Shown here piece after piece: positions 24,818 to 33,287 of a stretch of DNA of 41,885 bases. A program made the position numbers and the translations under genes. How positions within the stretch are numbered: the stretch's first letter is position 1; the number at the start of each line of letters is the position of its first letter. The notes below the pieces were generated by a model that was not told the DNA's origin, made no database searches, and saw only the letters and a program-made list of their open reading frames with translations. The stretch covers positions 1-41,885 of the forward strand of contig JAJZPR010000021.1 in the NCBI GenBank assembly GCA_021847835.1. Reading direction: 5' to 3'. Source of the DNA: Pseudomonadota bacterium. Its GTDB lineage: Bacteria > Pseudomonadota > Gammaproteobacteria > Burkholderiales > Thiobacillaceae.

Positions 24818-26149
24818 ATGAATCATGCAGACAAACTCAGGCGCCTGACGGAACAGATCGAGGCCAGCGCCGGCAGCGTGCCGGTGGGCCTGGCCAAGGA
24901 CACCTCCAACCTGTTCCGCGACCGCAAAGCGACGCCGAAGCAGAAACTCGACGTGCGCGCGTTCAACGAAGTGCTGGAAATCAACGCCAGCGAGCGCTGG
25001 ATGGAAGTGGAGGGCATGACACCCTATGTGAAACTGGTGGACGCCATGCTGGAGAAGAATCTCATGCCGGCGGTGGTGCCGCAACTCAAGTCCATCACCA
25101 TCGGTGGCGCGGCGGCGGGCGTGGGCATCGAGGCGACTTCGTTCAGGTACGGCCTGGTGCACGAGACTCTCATGGAACTGGAAATCCTGCTGCCCGACGG
25201 GCGGATCGTGCTGGCGCGGCCCGACAACGAACACCGCGACCTCTTCTATGGCTTTCCCAATTCCTACGGCACCCTGGGCTATGCGCTCAAACTGAAAGCC
25301 TTGGCGGTGCCGGTGAAGCCCTATGTCGAAGTGAAGCACACGCGCTACGGCAGCGCGGCGGAATTCTTACGCGACATCGAAGCCGCCTGCGAGGGCGATG
25401 CCGATTTCGTCGACGGCGTGGTGTTTGGGGCGAATGAATTCGTATTGAGCCAGGCGCGCTTCGTCGAGTCTGCGCCCTACGCCAGCGACTACACCTACGA
25501 GAACATCTACTACCGCAGCCTGCGCGAGCGCGACACCGATTACCTGACGACACGCGACTACATCTGGCGCTGGGACACCGACTGGTTCTGGTGCTCGAAG
25601 AACCTCGGCGCGCAGAATCCGCTCGTCCGGCGGCTATTGGGGCGCGAACGCCTGAACTCCATTTTCTATACCAAGGTCATGCGGCTCAACAGCAAGTGGG
25701 GTTTTACCCGCCGCATCGACAGGCTGTTCGGGCTGCACCGCGAATCGGTGATCCAGGACGTGGACATTCCGCTCTCCAACGCCGCGGCCTTCCTCGACTT
25801 CTTTCAGCGCGAGATCGGCATCCTGCCCATCTGGGTCTGCCCGGTGCGGCCGTACCGCAGGGATGCGCATTTCACCCTGTTTCCGATGCGCGACGAACTC
25901 TATCTCAACTTCGGCTTCTGGGACGTGGTGCGAAGGCGGCAGGCTTTCGCGCCCGGCCACCACAACAGGCTGATCGAGAACAAAGTGGCCGAGCTTGCCG
26001 GCATCAAGTCGCTGTACTCGGATTCGTTCTACGATGAGGAATCCTTCTGGCGCATCTATGACGGCGAGGCCTACCACGCGCTCAAGGCCAAATACGATCC
26101 GCAGGGCAGAGCCAGGAGCCTCTACCAGAAATGCGTGCTGCGGCAGTAG
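24818..26149 (+). CDS. FAD-dependent oxidoreductase, TmsA/BfaB/UfaD-like (DWARF1/DHCR24 type)
   Basis: Encodes 443 residues. The PCMH-type FAD domain is visible in the first half: TPYVKLVDAML, LKSITIGGAAAGVGIEATSFRYG and LMELEILLPDGRIVLA. The second half has the DWARF1/DHCR24-like cap (VDIPLSNAAAFLDFFQREIG, FTLFPMRDELYLNFGFWD). Homologues placed next to a Cfa-type methylase reduce a methylene-branched acyl chain (TmsA, BfaB) or desaturate it on the way to furan fatty acids (UfaD). UfaD and TmsA cannot be told apart here. The gene starts 153 bases after the methylase stop with the heptamer repeat between. ATG 24818 lies at the end of that repeat; no strong ribosome-binding site was seen. Confidence 0.82.
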   Translation: MNHADKLRRLTEQIEASAGSVPVGLAKDTSNLFRDRKATPKQKLDVRAFNEVLEINASERWMEVEGMTPYVKLVDAMLEKNLMPAVVPQLKSITIGGAAAGVGIEATSFRYGLVHETLMELEILLPDGRIVLARPDNEHRDLFYGFPNSYGTLGYALKLKALAVPVKPYVEVKHTRYGSAAEFLRDIEAACEGDADFVDGVVFGANEFVLSQARFVESAPYASDYTYENIYYRSLRERDTDYLTTRDYIWRWDTDWFWCSKNLGAQNPLVRRLLGRERLNSIFYTKVMRLNSKWGFTRRIDRLFGLHRESVIQDVDIPLSNAAAFLDFFQREIGILPIWVCPVRPYRRDAHFTLFPMRDELYLNFGFWDVVRRRQAFAPGHHNRLIENKVAELAGIKSLYSDSFYDEESFWRIYDGEAYHALKAKYDPQGRARSLYQKCVLRQ

Positions 26150-26159
26150 GGCGGCATAC

Positions 26160-26751
26160 CCATGCCGCCGGGTTTCTACCCAATAAAAAACGTTTGCCCA
26201 AAGAGGGTAACCAAAGAAAGGACCCCCCGCTGTGCTGCCCCTACGGGGTAAACCTCGGGCGGGGGCTTGAATTGGACGGCTCGCAAACTCGCACGATCCG
26301 CCCAGGAAGTGCGCCTAGGCGGCCACGTGCTCAGACACGCTCGCCTCAACTTCCCCCAATTCAAGCCCCCGCCCGAGGCAGCCCAGAGGGGGATTTAAAA
26401 GCAAAACCGCCCCCTCACCCCTACCCCTCTCCCACGAGGGGAGAGGGGACAAAAAACACAACACCCCCCTCCCTTGACGGGAGGGGGCAGGGGAGGGTGA
26501 AGGTTTTTTGGGCTTTTGAATTTTCCCGTCTTTGCCGCCGCAGCCTGGAGCTTGCGGGCGGAACAGCGCGGCGCAGCCTGTCTGAGCCCCGCTCACTTAT
26601 GGAATCAAACAAAAGCAGGGCGAGTTCTGCGCCGCCCGCCCGCAAGCTCCAGGCTAAGGGAAGCCGAAGGCCGGCATAGCCGGGTCGTCTTCTTTTGGTT
26701 ACTTTTCTTGGCGGAGCAAGAAAAGTAACTTGCTGCCGGGCTACCCCCGAC
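26160..26751. repeat. Long-inverted-repeat element B, related to element A
   Basis: The right end (about 26688-26751) carries the same arm as element A (read on the minus strand: CGGGGGTAGCCCGGCAGC, then CTTTTCTTG / CAAGAAAAG palindromes). The left arm is degenerate (GGGTAACCAAAGAAAGG at 26205-26221 is preserved). The interior shares CGCTGTGCTGC, GGTAAACCTCGG, GCGAGTTCTGCGCCGCCC and AGGCTAAGGGAAGCCGAAGG with element A, and has two CCCTC/GAGGG hairpins (26412-26485). No gene of convincing composition is present. It lies between the FAD reductase and dnaB. Exact edges are uncertain. Confidence 0.65.
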
Positions 26752-26859
26752 GGTGTTCGTAGAGTTCCAAACCTTGTTGTTGATACGCACCGTTTGTACA
26801 GGAATTTTCCACAGGCTTGTTACTGGCATTCTGAAGATTCGCAGGCGTAGAATGCGCCC

Positions 26860-28260
26860 ATGGCTTCCGTGTATTCCCTGAACCAGAACAACTCCCCCGA
26901 CAATGCCCTGGCGGCGATGAAGCTGCCGCCGCATTCGGTGGAGGCCGAGCAGGCGGTGCTGGGTGGACTCCTGCTGGAAAACGGCGCCTGGGACCGCATC
27001 GCCGACCAGGTCGGCGAATCCGATTTCTACCGCCAGGACCATCGCCAGCTGCTGCGCGCCATCACTCGCCTCATCGCCGAGAACAAGCCGGCCGACGTGG
27101 TGACCGTGGCCGAATTGCTGCAATCGCTGGGCGAGCTGGAAGCCGTGGGCGGGCTGCCCTACCTGGTTTCGCTCACCAGCAACACACCGTCGGCCGCCAA
27201 CATCCGCCGCTATGCCGAGATCGTGCGCGAGCGCGCGGTGCTGCGCAAGCTGGTGGAAACCGCCACCAGCATCGCCGACTCGGCCTACGCCCCGGCCGGG
27301 CGCAGCGCCGGGCAGTTGCTCGACGAGGCCGAAGCGAAGATTTTCGAAATCGCCGAATCCGGCCACCGCAGCAACCAGGGCTTCCAGGAAATCCAGCCCC
27401 TGTTGAAAGCGGCGGTGGAGCGCATCGACGAGCTGTACCATCGCGACAATCCCAGCGAAGTCACCGGCATTCCCACCGGCTACACAGACATCGACCGCAT
27501 GACCTCCGGCCTGCAGCCGGGCGACCTCATCATCGTCGCCGGCCGCCCGTCCATGGGCAAGACCGCCTTCTCGCTCAACATCGCCGAGCACGTGGCGCTC
27601 GACGCCGGCCTGCCGGTGGCGGTGTTCTCCATGGAAATGGGCGCGCAGCAGCTGGTCATGCGCATGATCGGCTCGGTGGGGCGGCTGGACCAGCACAAGC
27701 TCAGAATCGGCCAGCTCAAGGATGACGACTGGCAGCGCCTCACCTACGCGCTCGGCAAGCTCAACGAAGCGCCGTTCTACATCGACGAGACGCCTGCGCT
27801 GAATGCCCTCGAACTCCGCGCGCGGGCAAGAAGGCTCATGCGCCAGTGCGGCGGCAAGCTGGGCCTGGTGGTGGTCGACTATTTGCAGCTCATGTCCTCC
27901 GCCAGCCAGGGCGAGAACCGCGCGACCGAGATTTCCGAAATCTCGCGCTCGCTGAAGGCGCTGGCCAAGGAACTCAACTGCCCGGTGATCGCGCTGTCGC
28001 AGTTGAACCGCTCGCTGGAGCAGCGCCCCAACAAGCGCCCGGTCATGTCCGACCTGCGCGAATCCGGCGCCATCGAACAGGATGCCGACGTCATCATGTT
28101 CATCTACCGCGACGAGGTCTACAACCCGGAAAGCCAGGACAAGGGCCGCGCCGAGATCATCATCGGCAAGCAGCGCAACGGCCCCATCGGCATGGTGCCG
28201 CTGGCCTTCCTCGGCGAGCACACTCGCTTCGAGAACCTCGCCTTCCCGGGCAGCTTCTAA
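26860..28260 (+). CDS. dnaB: Replicative DNA helicase DnaB
   Basis: Encodes 466 residues. Hexameric helicase that unwinds DNA at the fork. The N-terminal domain (about 20-120, PPHSVEAEQAVLGGLLL) is followed by a linker and the RecA-like domain. Walker A is GRPSMGKT at 228-235, and the VVVDYLQLM Walker B region is at about 338. QLNRSLEQR and SDLRESGAIEQDADVIMFIYRD are classic DnaB motifs. The last codon is followed immediately by alr. The promoter is in the small space after repeat element B (TTGTACAGG...). No intein is present. Confidence 0.97.
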   Translation: MASVYSLNQNNSPDNALAAMKLPPHSVEAEQAVLGGLLLENGAWDRIADQVGESDFYRQDHRQLLRAITRLIAENKPADVVTVAELLQSLGELEAVGGLPYLVSLTSNTPSAANIRRYAEIVRERAVLRKLVETATSIADSAYAPAGRSAGQLLDEAEAKIFEIAESGHRSNQGFQEIQPLLKAAVERIDELYHRDNPSEVTGIPTGYTDIDRMTSGLQPGDLIIVAGRPSMGKTAFSLNIAEHVALDAGLPVAVFSMEMGAQQLVMRMIGSVGRLDQHKLRIGQLKDDDWQRLTYALGKLNEAPFYIDETPALNALELRARARRLMRQCGGKLGLVVVDYLQLMSSASQGENRATEISEISRSLKALAKELNCPVIALSQLNRSLEQRPNKRPVMSDLRESGAIEQDADVIMFIYRDEVYNPESQDKGRAEIIIGKQRNGPIGMVPLAFLGEHTRFENLAFPGSF

Positions 28261-29322
28261 ATGCGCCCGCTGCTGGCACGCATCGCACTGGATGCGCTGG
28301 CGCACAATCTCGAAGTCGCGCGCCGCCACGCCGGCAGCGCCAGCATTCTCTCGGTCATCAAGGCCGGCGCCTACGGCCACGGCCTCGCCCGTGCCGTGCG
28401 TGGGCTGGCCACCAGCGATGGCTATGCCGTGCTCAACATCGAGGAAGCGGTGAGTCTGCGCCAGATGAGCATCGAAAAGCCCATTCTCCTGCTCGAAGGC
28501 CCGTTCGACGCGGAGGAAATGCACGCCTGCGCCGAATTCAACCTCATGCCGGTGCTGCACTCGCCGCACCAGCTCGAATGGCTGGCGCAGGCAACAGAGC
28601 CCTTGGATGTCTTCCTCAAGTTCAACAGCGGCATGAACCGCCTCGGCTTTCCCATGGCCGAGTTCGACGCCGTGATCGCGCACGTGAAGGCGCTGCCCAG
28701 TGTCTCGCGCATCACGCTGATGACCCATTTCGCCACCGCCGACGAGGACTTCGGCATCGACTGGCAGTGGCAGCGCTTCATCGCCCGGGCCGAGGCCGCG
28801 AAACTGCCCATCAGCGCGGCCAACTCCGCCGCGCTGCTGCGCTATCCCGAAACCCGCCGCGACTGGGTGCGGGCGGGCATCATGCTCTATGGCGCCTCGC
28901 CCTTCGCCGGCGTCAGCGCCGAACAGCTGGGCTTGAAGCCCGCCATGACCCTTCAATCCCGGATCATCGCGCTGCAAACCCTCAAGCCTGGCGAAGCGTT
29001 GGGCTACGGCCTCACCTACATGGCGGACGCAGCCACGCGCGTCGGCATCGCCGCCTGCGGCTACGCCGACGGCTACCCGCGCCACGCGCCGACCGGCACC
29101 CCCATCCTGGTCAACGGCAAGCGCACCCGCACCCTGGGGCGCGTGTCCATGGACATGCTGGCGGTGGATCTGAGTCACATTCCCGAAGCCGGCATCGGCA
29201 GCCCCGTGGTGCTGTGGGGAGAAGGCATGCCGGTGGAGGAGGTCGCGCGCGCGGCGGGGACGATCAGCTACGAGTTGCTGTGCGCGCTGGCGCCGAGGGT
29301 GGCGGTGAGGGAAAGCGCATAA
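28261..29322 (+). CDS. alr: Alanine racemase
   Basis: Encodes 353 residues. It interconverts L- and D-alanine for peptidoglycan. The PLP lysine is K34 in IKAGAYGHG; the second catalytic base is the Tyr of GIMLYG. Further family motifs are KFNSGMNRLGFP, TLMTHFATAD and RVSMDMLAVDLS. ATG 28261 begins on the base after the dnaB stop, so the two genes are co-transcribed and perhaps coupled in translation. dnaB-alr is a common neighbour pair in Proteobacteria. Confidence 0.95.
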   Translation: MRPLLARIALDALAHNLEVARRHAGSASILSVIKAGAYGHGLARAVRGLATSDGYAVLNIEEAVSLRQMSIEKPILLLEGPFDAEEMHACAEFNLMPVLHSPHQLEWLAQATEPLDVFLKFNSGMNRLGFPMAEFDAVIAHVKALPSVSRITLMTHFATADEDFGIDWQWQRFIARAEAAKLPISAANSAALLRYPETRRDWVRAGIMLYGASPFAGVSAEQLGLKPAMTLQSRIIALQTLKPGEALGYGLTYMADAATRVGIAACGYADGYPRHAPTGTPILVNGKRTRTLGRVSMDMLAVDLSHIPEAGIGSPVVLWGEGMPVEEVARAAGTISYELLCALAPRVAVRESA

Positions 29323-29328
29323 AAACCC

Positions 29329-29359
29329 GGCCGAGCCGATGGTGCTCTTCGGTTCGGCC
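29329..29359 (-). terminator. Hairpin terminator between convergent alr and the DUF4936 gene
   Basis: GGCCGA-G-CCGA pairs with TCGG-T-TCGGCC. On the minus strand the hairpin is followed by GGGTTTTTA, a better tract than the TTGTCC on the plus strand. It can serve the minus-strand gene ending at 29451, and perhaps weakly alr. Confidence 0.55.
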
Positions 29360-29450
29360 TTGTCCGTATGGGCTCAATCCGCGCCTGCGCATTTTTCCCT
29401 TCATCCGCTGGCAGGCGGCTGATAGAGACGCTTGTCGTGCCGGCTGCATT

Positions 29451-29768
29451 TCAGCCCGTGGCCGAATCGGCCAAAAGACGCAATCGGCCGGCGTCGTCTC
29501 CGGTGAAGCATTCCAGCTTGCGCGCGCCGTCGATCAGCATGGCGAGGTCGAATTCGTCCACGGCCTGGGCAAGCAGGCGCTCGAAGCGCTCGGCATCGGC
29601 CACGTTTTCGTAGATTTCCATCCACAGGCCCGGCTCGCCGCGCTTTTTCAGCAGGCGGCCGGCGATGCCGATGCGGCAGGCCAGCCTGGCCTGCATGCTG
29701 CGCACCAGCGCTTCGGCCTCGTGCGCGTTTTTGTCGCCAACGCGGTAGTAGATGTAGTAGTGATTCAA
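29451..29768 (-). CDS. DUF4936 family protein
   Basis: Encodes 105 residues from a TTG that overlaps the ygfZ stop (TTGA). The peptide LNHYYIYYRV, MQARLACRIGIAGRLLKKRGEPGLWMEIYENV is the DUF4936 pattern. Members commonly follow ygfZ in betaproteobacteria, and the four-base overlap shows coupling. The fold is likely a ferredoxin-like alpha/beta (dimeric) type; no biochemical function is known to me. Confidence 0.75.
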   Translation of the reverse strand: MNHYYIYYRVGDKNAHEAEALVRSMQARLACRIGIAGRLLKKRGEPGLWMEIYENVADAERFERLLAQAVDEFDLAMLIDGARKLECFTGDDAGRLRLLADSATG

Positions 29769-30799
29769 GGCAGCGGATAGGGCTGGGCCTTGAGGGCGAG
29801 CACCGGTCCGTCCGCGGATTTCCAGTGGAGGGGCTGACCGGCGGCCACGGACTCGATCTGCGCCACCGCCAAAAGGTCGAAGCCGCCGCCGGGGGCGGGG
29901 GCGGCGTTCACCACCATGCCCGAGGCCTGGCCTGCCATGTCCGGCGTGTAGAGATTGTCGCCGGCGGCGGGGGCCACGTTTCCGTCCAGGTGCGCGAGAT
30001 ACATGCGGCGCTTGAGCTTGCCGAGGTACTGGGTGCGCGCCACGATCTCCTGGCCGGGGTAGCAGCCCTTCTGGAAGCTCACGCCGCCCAGCACTTCCCA
30101 GTTGACCATCTGCGGCACGAATTCCTCCTGGGTGGCGGCGGTGATCATGGGGATGCCGCTGGAAAGCCTGAGCCAGTCCCACGCCGCGGCGCCGACCGGC
30201 GTGGCGTGTTTTGCCAGCGCCTGCCACACGGCGGGCGCCTTGCCGGGGGCAATGGCCAGCACGAACTTGTCCGTGGCTATGCGCACCGTGAGGCCCTGCT
30301 CGTTCACCTTGGTTTTCATTGCGCCCTCGGGCAGCGGCAGGCCGGCATCATTCAGCGCGGCGGCGGCTTGCGGCCCGGCCAGCACCAGGCGCACGTGCTC
30401 TTCGGTGGCGTCGCGGCCGCCGACCCGCGAACGCAGGATGAACATTTTCAGGCGCTTGAGCACGGCTTCGCGGATGTCGCCCGACATCTGCAGGCAGGTG
30501 TCGGCGCCGTTTTTCCACATCAGGAAATTCGCCAGCATGCGGCCCTTGGCCGAGCAGTAGCCGTTCCACGCCGCGCCGTCGGCATGCAAGCCGCGCACGT
30601 CGTTGGTGAACTGGCTTTGCAGGAACTCGGCGGTGTCCTCGCCGGAAAAGGCCAAGAGGCCCAATTGCGACAGGTCCGCAACGACCGTGCCGTTCTGCGC
30701 GGCGGCGAGTTCCTCGGCCGGTTTGCCGAAATCGAGCACGCGGTCCTCGGCGATGCATGCGCCTTGTTGGGTAAGAAATTCTTGCCAGGTGGAAATCAT
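29765..30799 (-). CDS. ygfZ: Folate-binding protein YgfZ (GcvT-like)
   Basis: Encodes 344 residues. YgfZ helps the repair or maturation of certain Fe-S enzymes through tetrahydrofolate. The diagnostic motif KGCYPGQEIVARTQYLGKLKRR is present (around residue 236-257), with the essential Cys. N-terminal FSGEDTAEFLQSQFTNDV is also typical. It overlaps the DUF4936 gene at its 3' end and is divergent from the YgfX-like gene, as ygfZ is in E. coli, where sdhE lies between; sdhE is not seen here. Confidence 0.93.
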   Translation of the reverse strand: MISTWQEFLTQQGACIAEDRVLDFGKPAEELAAAQNGTVVADLSQLGLLAFSGEDTAEFLQSQFTNDVRGLHADGAAWNGYCSAKGRMLANFLMWKNGADTCLQMSGDIREAVLKRLKMFILRSRVGGRDATEEHVRLVLAGPQAAAALNDAGLPLPEGAMKTKVNEQGLTVRIATDKFVLAIAPGKAPAVWQALAKHATPVGAAAWDWLRLSSGIPMITAATQEEFVPQMVNWEVLGGVSFQKGCYPGQEIVARTQYLGKLKRRMYLAHLDGNVAPAAGDNLYTPDMAGQASGMVVNAAPAPGGGFDLLAVAQIESVAAGQPLHWKSADGPVLALKAQPYPLP

Positions 30800-30836
30800 G
30801 GTGGTGCAATCCTCGTATGAATGCCGGAAATTCTAC

Positions 30837-31253
30837 ATGTTTCTGCCGCTGGAACTGACCCTGCGCCCGTCCCGGATTTACATGGCCGCCCTGGCCATGG
30901 CGCATGGGTTTGGCCTTGTGGGGGTCTGGCTGGCCGCCGTGCCGGTCGGCATCCAGTCTGCGCTGACCATTGCCCTGATAGTCAGTGTGATTTGGGCGTG
31001 GCGGGAAATTTCAAGCGTCCCGCGCGGACTACGTGTCAGCCAGTCCGGGCAGCTCGAACTGCTGTATGACGAATGGCAGTCCGCACGGATTCAGGACCGG
31101 CCGGTCGTGCTCCCGTGGTTCGTCAGCCTGTCGCTGGCCCACGAGCCGGCTGGAAGAAGCAGAATCATGTTATGGGCCGATAGTGTAGAAGCCGAGCCGT
31201 TTCGAAGACTCAGGGTCTGGCTGAAGTGGGGTATGCCGTCCTCGCAGTCATAA
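30837..31253 (+). CDS. YgfX/CptA-like small membrane protein
   Basis: Encodes 138 residues from ATG 30837, matching E. coli YgfX in length (135). An upstream ATG at 30798 has a better AGGTGG but overlaps the ygfZ start codon. One or two transmembrane helices are at about 15-50 (IYMAALAMAHGFGLVGVWLAA, SALTIALIVSVIWAW), followed by a soluble domain with QLELLYDEWQSARI, GRSRIMLWADSVEAEPFRRLRVWLK; the last part is the YgfX hallmark. E. coli YgfX (CptA) was reported to inhibit FtsZ and MreB and partners SdhE; no sdhE is adjacent here. Confidence 0.65.
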   Translation: MFLPLELTLRPSRIYMAALAMAHGFGLVGVWLAAVPVGIQSALTIALIVSVIWAWREISSVPRGLRVSQSGQLELLYDEWQSARIQDRPVVLPWFVSLSLAHEPAGRSRIMLWADSVEAEPFRRLRVWLKWGMPSSQS

Positions 31254-31627
31254 GATTGGCACGATCCTTATTTATCGCCTGGAAAAGTTTTCTCTCTGAG
31301 TTCGCATTGGGAGATCGCTATTCAAACATTGATCTCATAGTTGGCTCGAAATGTCAGAGTGACCCGATTGCGGCTTGGTTCAATGAGGTCGACATGCCCC
31401 TCTATGATGGCCGTGTGTCGAAGAAGAAAAAGGATGCTAAACTGACCCGGCTTTCTCGGGGGAAGCGACTGCATGCATGGCTGCTTGCCGAGACATCGCG
31501 CTTCTCCTGGACCGGACCTCGCCTGATTTACAGCAGCGCTTGCGCCAACGCGGCGCGTCCGCCAAACGGCGGAAAACGCCGCTTTCTTTTTCGGGGGCTT
31601 TGTCTTAACTGGAAGGGAGGAGGCACC
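31254..31627 (+). other. Gene-free leader region before the metallo-hydrolase, with a terminator-like hairpin
   Basis: No convincing gene. The stretch is moderately AT-rich. At 31567-31591 CGGCG-GAAAA-CGCCG is followed by CTTTCTTTTTC, an intrinsic terminator in the plus orientation, which could end the YgfX-like transcript or act in the leader of the next gene. The next gene has the strong ribosome-binding site GGGAGGAGG. Confidence 0.45.
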
Positions 31628-32254
31628 ATGAAAGAGATTCTTCCCGGCGTTTTCCACTGGAAGACCTTCCACGAAGGCATCCAGGCCTACGTCCATTCCT
31701 ATTACGTCAACGCGTGCGATCCGCCCGTGCTGATCGACCCGCGCGTGCCCAGGGAGGGAATCGAATGGTTCGCGGCGCGCGGCGCTCCGCGCCACGTTTA
31801 CCTGACCAACCGGCACCACTACCGGCACAGCGGTCTGTTTGCCGGGCGCTACGGCGCGAAGGTCTGGTGCCACAGGGACGGCTTGCACGAGTTCATCCAC
31901 GGCGAGAAAGTCAGGGGTTTCGCCCACGGCAGGGAACTGCCCGGCGGCATCCTGGCCCTGAAGGTCGCGTCGCTCTGCCCGGAGGAGACCGCGCTGTACC
32001 TGCCGTTCGATGGCGGGATGCTGAGCGTCGGCGACGCCATCGTGCGCTACGGCGGAAAACTCGGCTTCGTGCCGGACGCCTATATGGGCGACGACCCGGA
32101 AGCCGTGAAGCGCGGCCTGCAGAAGACCTTCCTCAAGCACCTGCGCGAGCGCGAATTCGACCACATGCTGTTCGCCCACGGCGCACCCCTGATCGGAGGC
32201 GCCAGGGACGCGCTTGTGAAGTTTCTGGCTGCTCCCGAGCTGTGCGCCTGCTAG
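31628..32254 (+). CDS. Metallo-beta-lactamase-fold protein
   Basis: Encodes 208 residues from ATG 31628 behind GGGAGGAGG. The fold signature is partial: YYVNACDPPVLIDPRV, then HVYLTNRHHYRHSG in place of the usual THxHxDH, and a late MLFAHGAPLIGGA for a metal histidine. The first motif has two or three His but lacks the second-metal Asp, so it may bind one metal or none. Homologues with this NRHHYRHS motif are unannotated hydrolase-like proteins. Between the YgfX-like gene and the nif region, it has no clear pathway. Confidence 0.7.
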   Translation: MKEILPGVFHWKTFHEGIQAYVHSYYVNACDPPVLIDPRVPREGIEWFAARGAPRHVYLTNRHHYRHSGLFAGRYGAKVWCHRDGLHEFIHGEKVRGFAHGRELPGGILALKVASLCPEETALYLPFDGGMLSVGDAIVRYGGKLGFVPDAYMGDDPEAVKRGLQKTFLKHLREREFDHMLFAHGAPLIGGARDALVKFLAAPELCAC

Positions 32255-32314
32255 ATTGCCGAGCCTGCACGGCCTTCCATCCTTCCGGGGTGTCCGGCCA
32301 ATACTTTGCGCCTG

Positions 32315-32788
32315 TCAGTGATTGACGGCCGCCAGATCCCGAATCACCGAAGCCCCCACCGAATCATGCGGATCGAGCTCCTGCAGCTTGGCGAGGATGG
32401 CGTGGCTTTCCTTGGCATAGCCCAGGCGCAGGCGCATGAAGGCCAGGGCCTTGAGGGTGAACAGGAAGAAATGCTGCGGCGCGTCAACGCGCTTCCAGTC
32501 GGCTGAGCGGGCGTCGAGCTTTTTCCAGTCGGGATCGAAGCCGCCCAGCCTGGCGGCGGTGCCGAGGCCGAGCAGGGCGACGCCTTCGGCTTCGTTGAGC
32601 ATGCGCTTGTAGAAGTAGAACTTGTACAGCGAGAAGTAGCTGCCCAGGCATTGCGGGTCGGCCTTCAGCGCCGTCCACAAGAGTTCCTCGGCGCGTTCGG
32701 TGTCGTCGTAGCAGGCCGCGGCCTCGCGCAGCTTCGCGTCGATCTCGGGCGGGGCGGCGAAGCCGATGGCGCAAGGCCGTCGCATCAT
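32315..32788 (-). CDS. TPR-like protein of the nif cluster
   Basis: Encodes 157 residues. It has helical repeat features (AEELLWTALKADPQCLGSYFSLYKFYFYK, AFMRLRLGYAKESHAILAKLQELDP), the latter a typical TPR helix pair. It is the last gene of the block, 13 bases after the ferredoxin gene on the same strand. Proteins of this kind often accompany fixABCX and the thioredoxin-like ferredoxin in nif clusters; the role is unknown, though a scaffold for assembly is possible (inference). Confidence 0.72.
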   Translation of the reverse strand: MMRRPCAIGFAAPPEIDAKLREAAACYDDTERAEELLWTALKADPQCLGSYFSLYKFYFYKRMLNEAEGVALLGLGTAARLGGFDPDWKKLDARSADWKRVDAPQHFFLFTLKALAFMRLRLGYAKESHAILAKLQELDPHDSVGASVIRDLAAVNH

Positions 32789-32801
32789 GTAAGCCTGAGA
32801 T

Positions 32802-33125
32802 TCAGCCCCAAATCTCCGGCGGCAGCATCAGCCGTTCCACCGGCTTGTCGCCGAGCAGATGCTCCTCGACGATGGCGGCCACGTCTTCCTTGGTTACCTT
32901 GCCGTACATCACGCCCTCGGGATACACCAGCACGTGCGGGCCGTTGCAGGGGCCGAGGCAGCCGGTGTTGGACAGCGCAAAGCGGCCGTTGAGTCCCTTC
33001 TGCTGGAAGGCATAGGCGAATTCGTCCCACAGATTGGCGGCACCGCTTTGCATGCACGAGCCGCGTGGATGGCCAGGGCCACGGTTCTGGACGCAGACGA
33101 AAACGTGTTTTTCGGGTTTGGGCAT
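32802..33125 (-). CDS. Thioredoxin-like [2Fe-2S] ferredoxin
   Basis: Encodes 107 residues. Four cluster ligands are visible at C11, C24, C56 and C60 (C-x12-C ... CLGPC), the arrangement of thioredoxin-fold [2Fe-2S] ferredoxins such as Aquifex or Clostridium types. They are known near nif genes. ATG 33125 follows AAGGAATCACC. It lies downstream of fixX on the same strand, separated by an inverted-repeat element (33151-33282), and could carry electrons to, or act in maturation of, nitrogenase. Confidence 0.9.
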   Translation of the reverse strand: MPKPEKHVFVCVQNRGPGHPRGSCMQSGAANLWDEFAYAFQQKGLNGRFALSNTGCLGPCNGPHVLVYPEGVMYGKVTKEDVAAIVEEHLLGDKPVERLMLPPEIWG

Positions 33126-33150
33126 GGTGATTCCTTAATAAAAAAGCGAT

Positions 33151-33282
33151 TAACCACGGGGAGCACGGGGGACACGGGGAAGGCAAAAAACTTGATATCA
33201 AGTCCGCCGCGCAAATTAGGGCTGGCGGAAAATCAAGCTATCAAAAGGGTTTCCCCGTGCTCCCCGTGTCCCCCGTGGTTAA
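33151..33282. repeat. Inverted repeat of CACGGGG heptamers within the nif operon
   Basis: Left arm (33151-33181): TAAC, then CACGGGG three times at 9-base spacing (linkers AG, GA). The right arm (33251-33282), on the other strand, has the same three heptamers (linkers GA, AG). The centre is about 70 bases, AT-rich, with GATATC. The layout equals the CACAGAG element at 24680. It separates fixX from the ferredoxin gene and could form a large hairpin in the mRNA. Confidence 0.7.
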
Positions 33283-33287
33283 AGTTC

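Noticed and set aside
26605..29178. An 857-residue open frame on the minus strand opposite dnaB and alr
   Set aside because: Runs through two well-supported genes on the other strand and lacks any recognisable motif.
29365..29440. Possible small gene between the terminator and the DUF4936 gene
   Set aside because: Short frames only, no ribosome-binding site, and codon use not distinct from shadows.
31257..31273. Sigma-54-like TGGCACG ahead of the metallo-beta-lactamase gene
   Set aside because: The -24 half is good, but the -12 GC is missing (TTAT in place of TTGC), so it fails the essential test.
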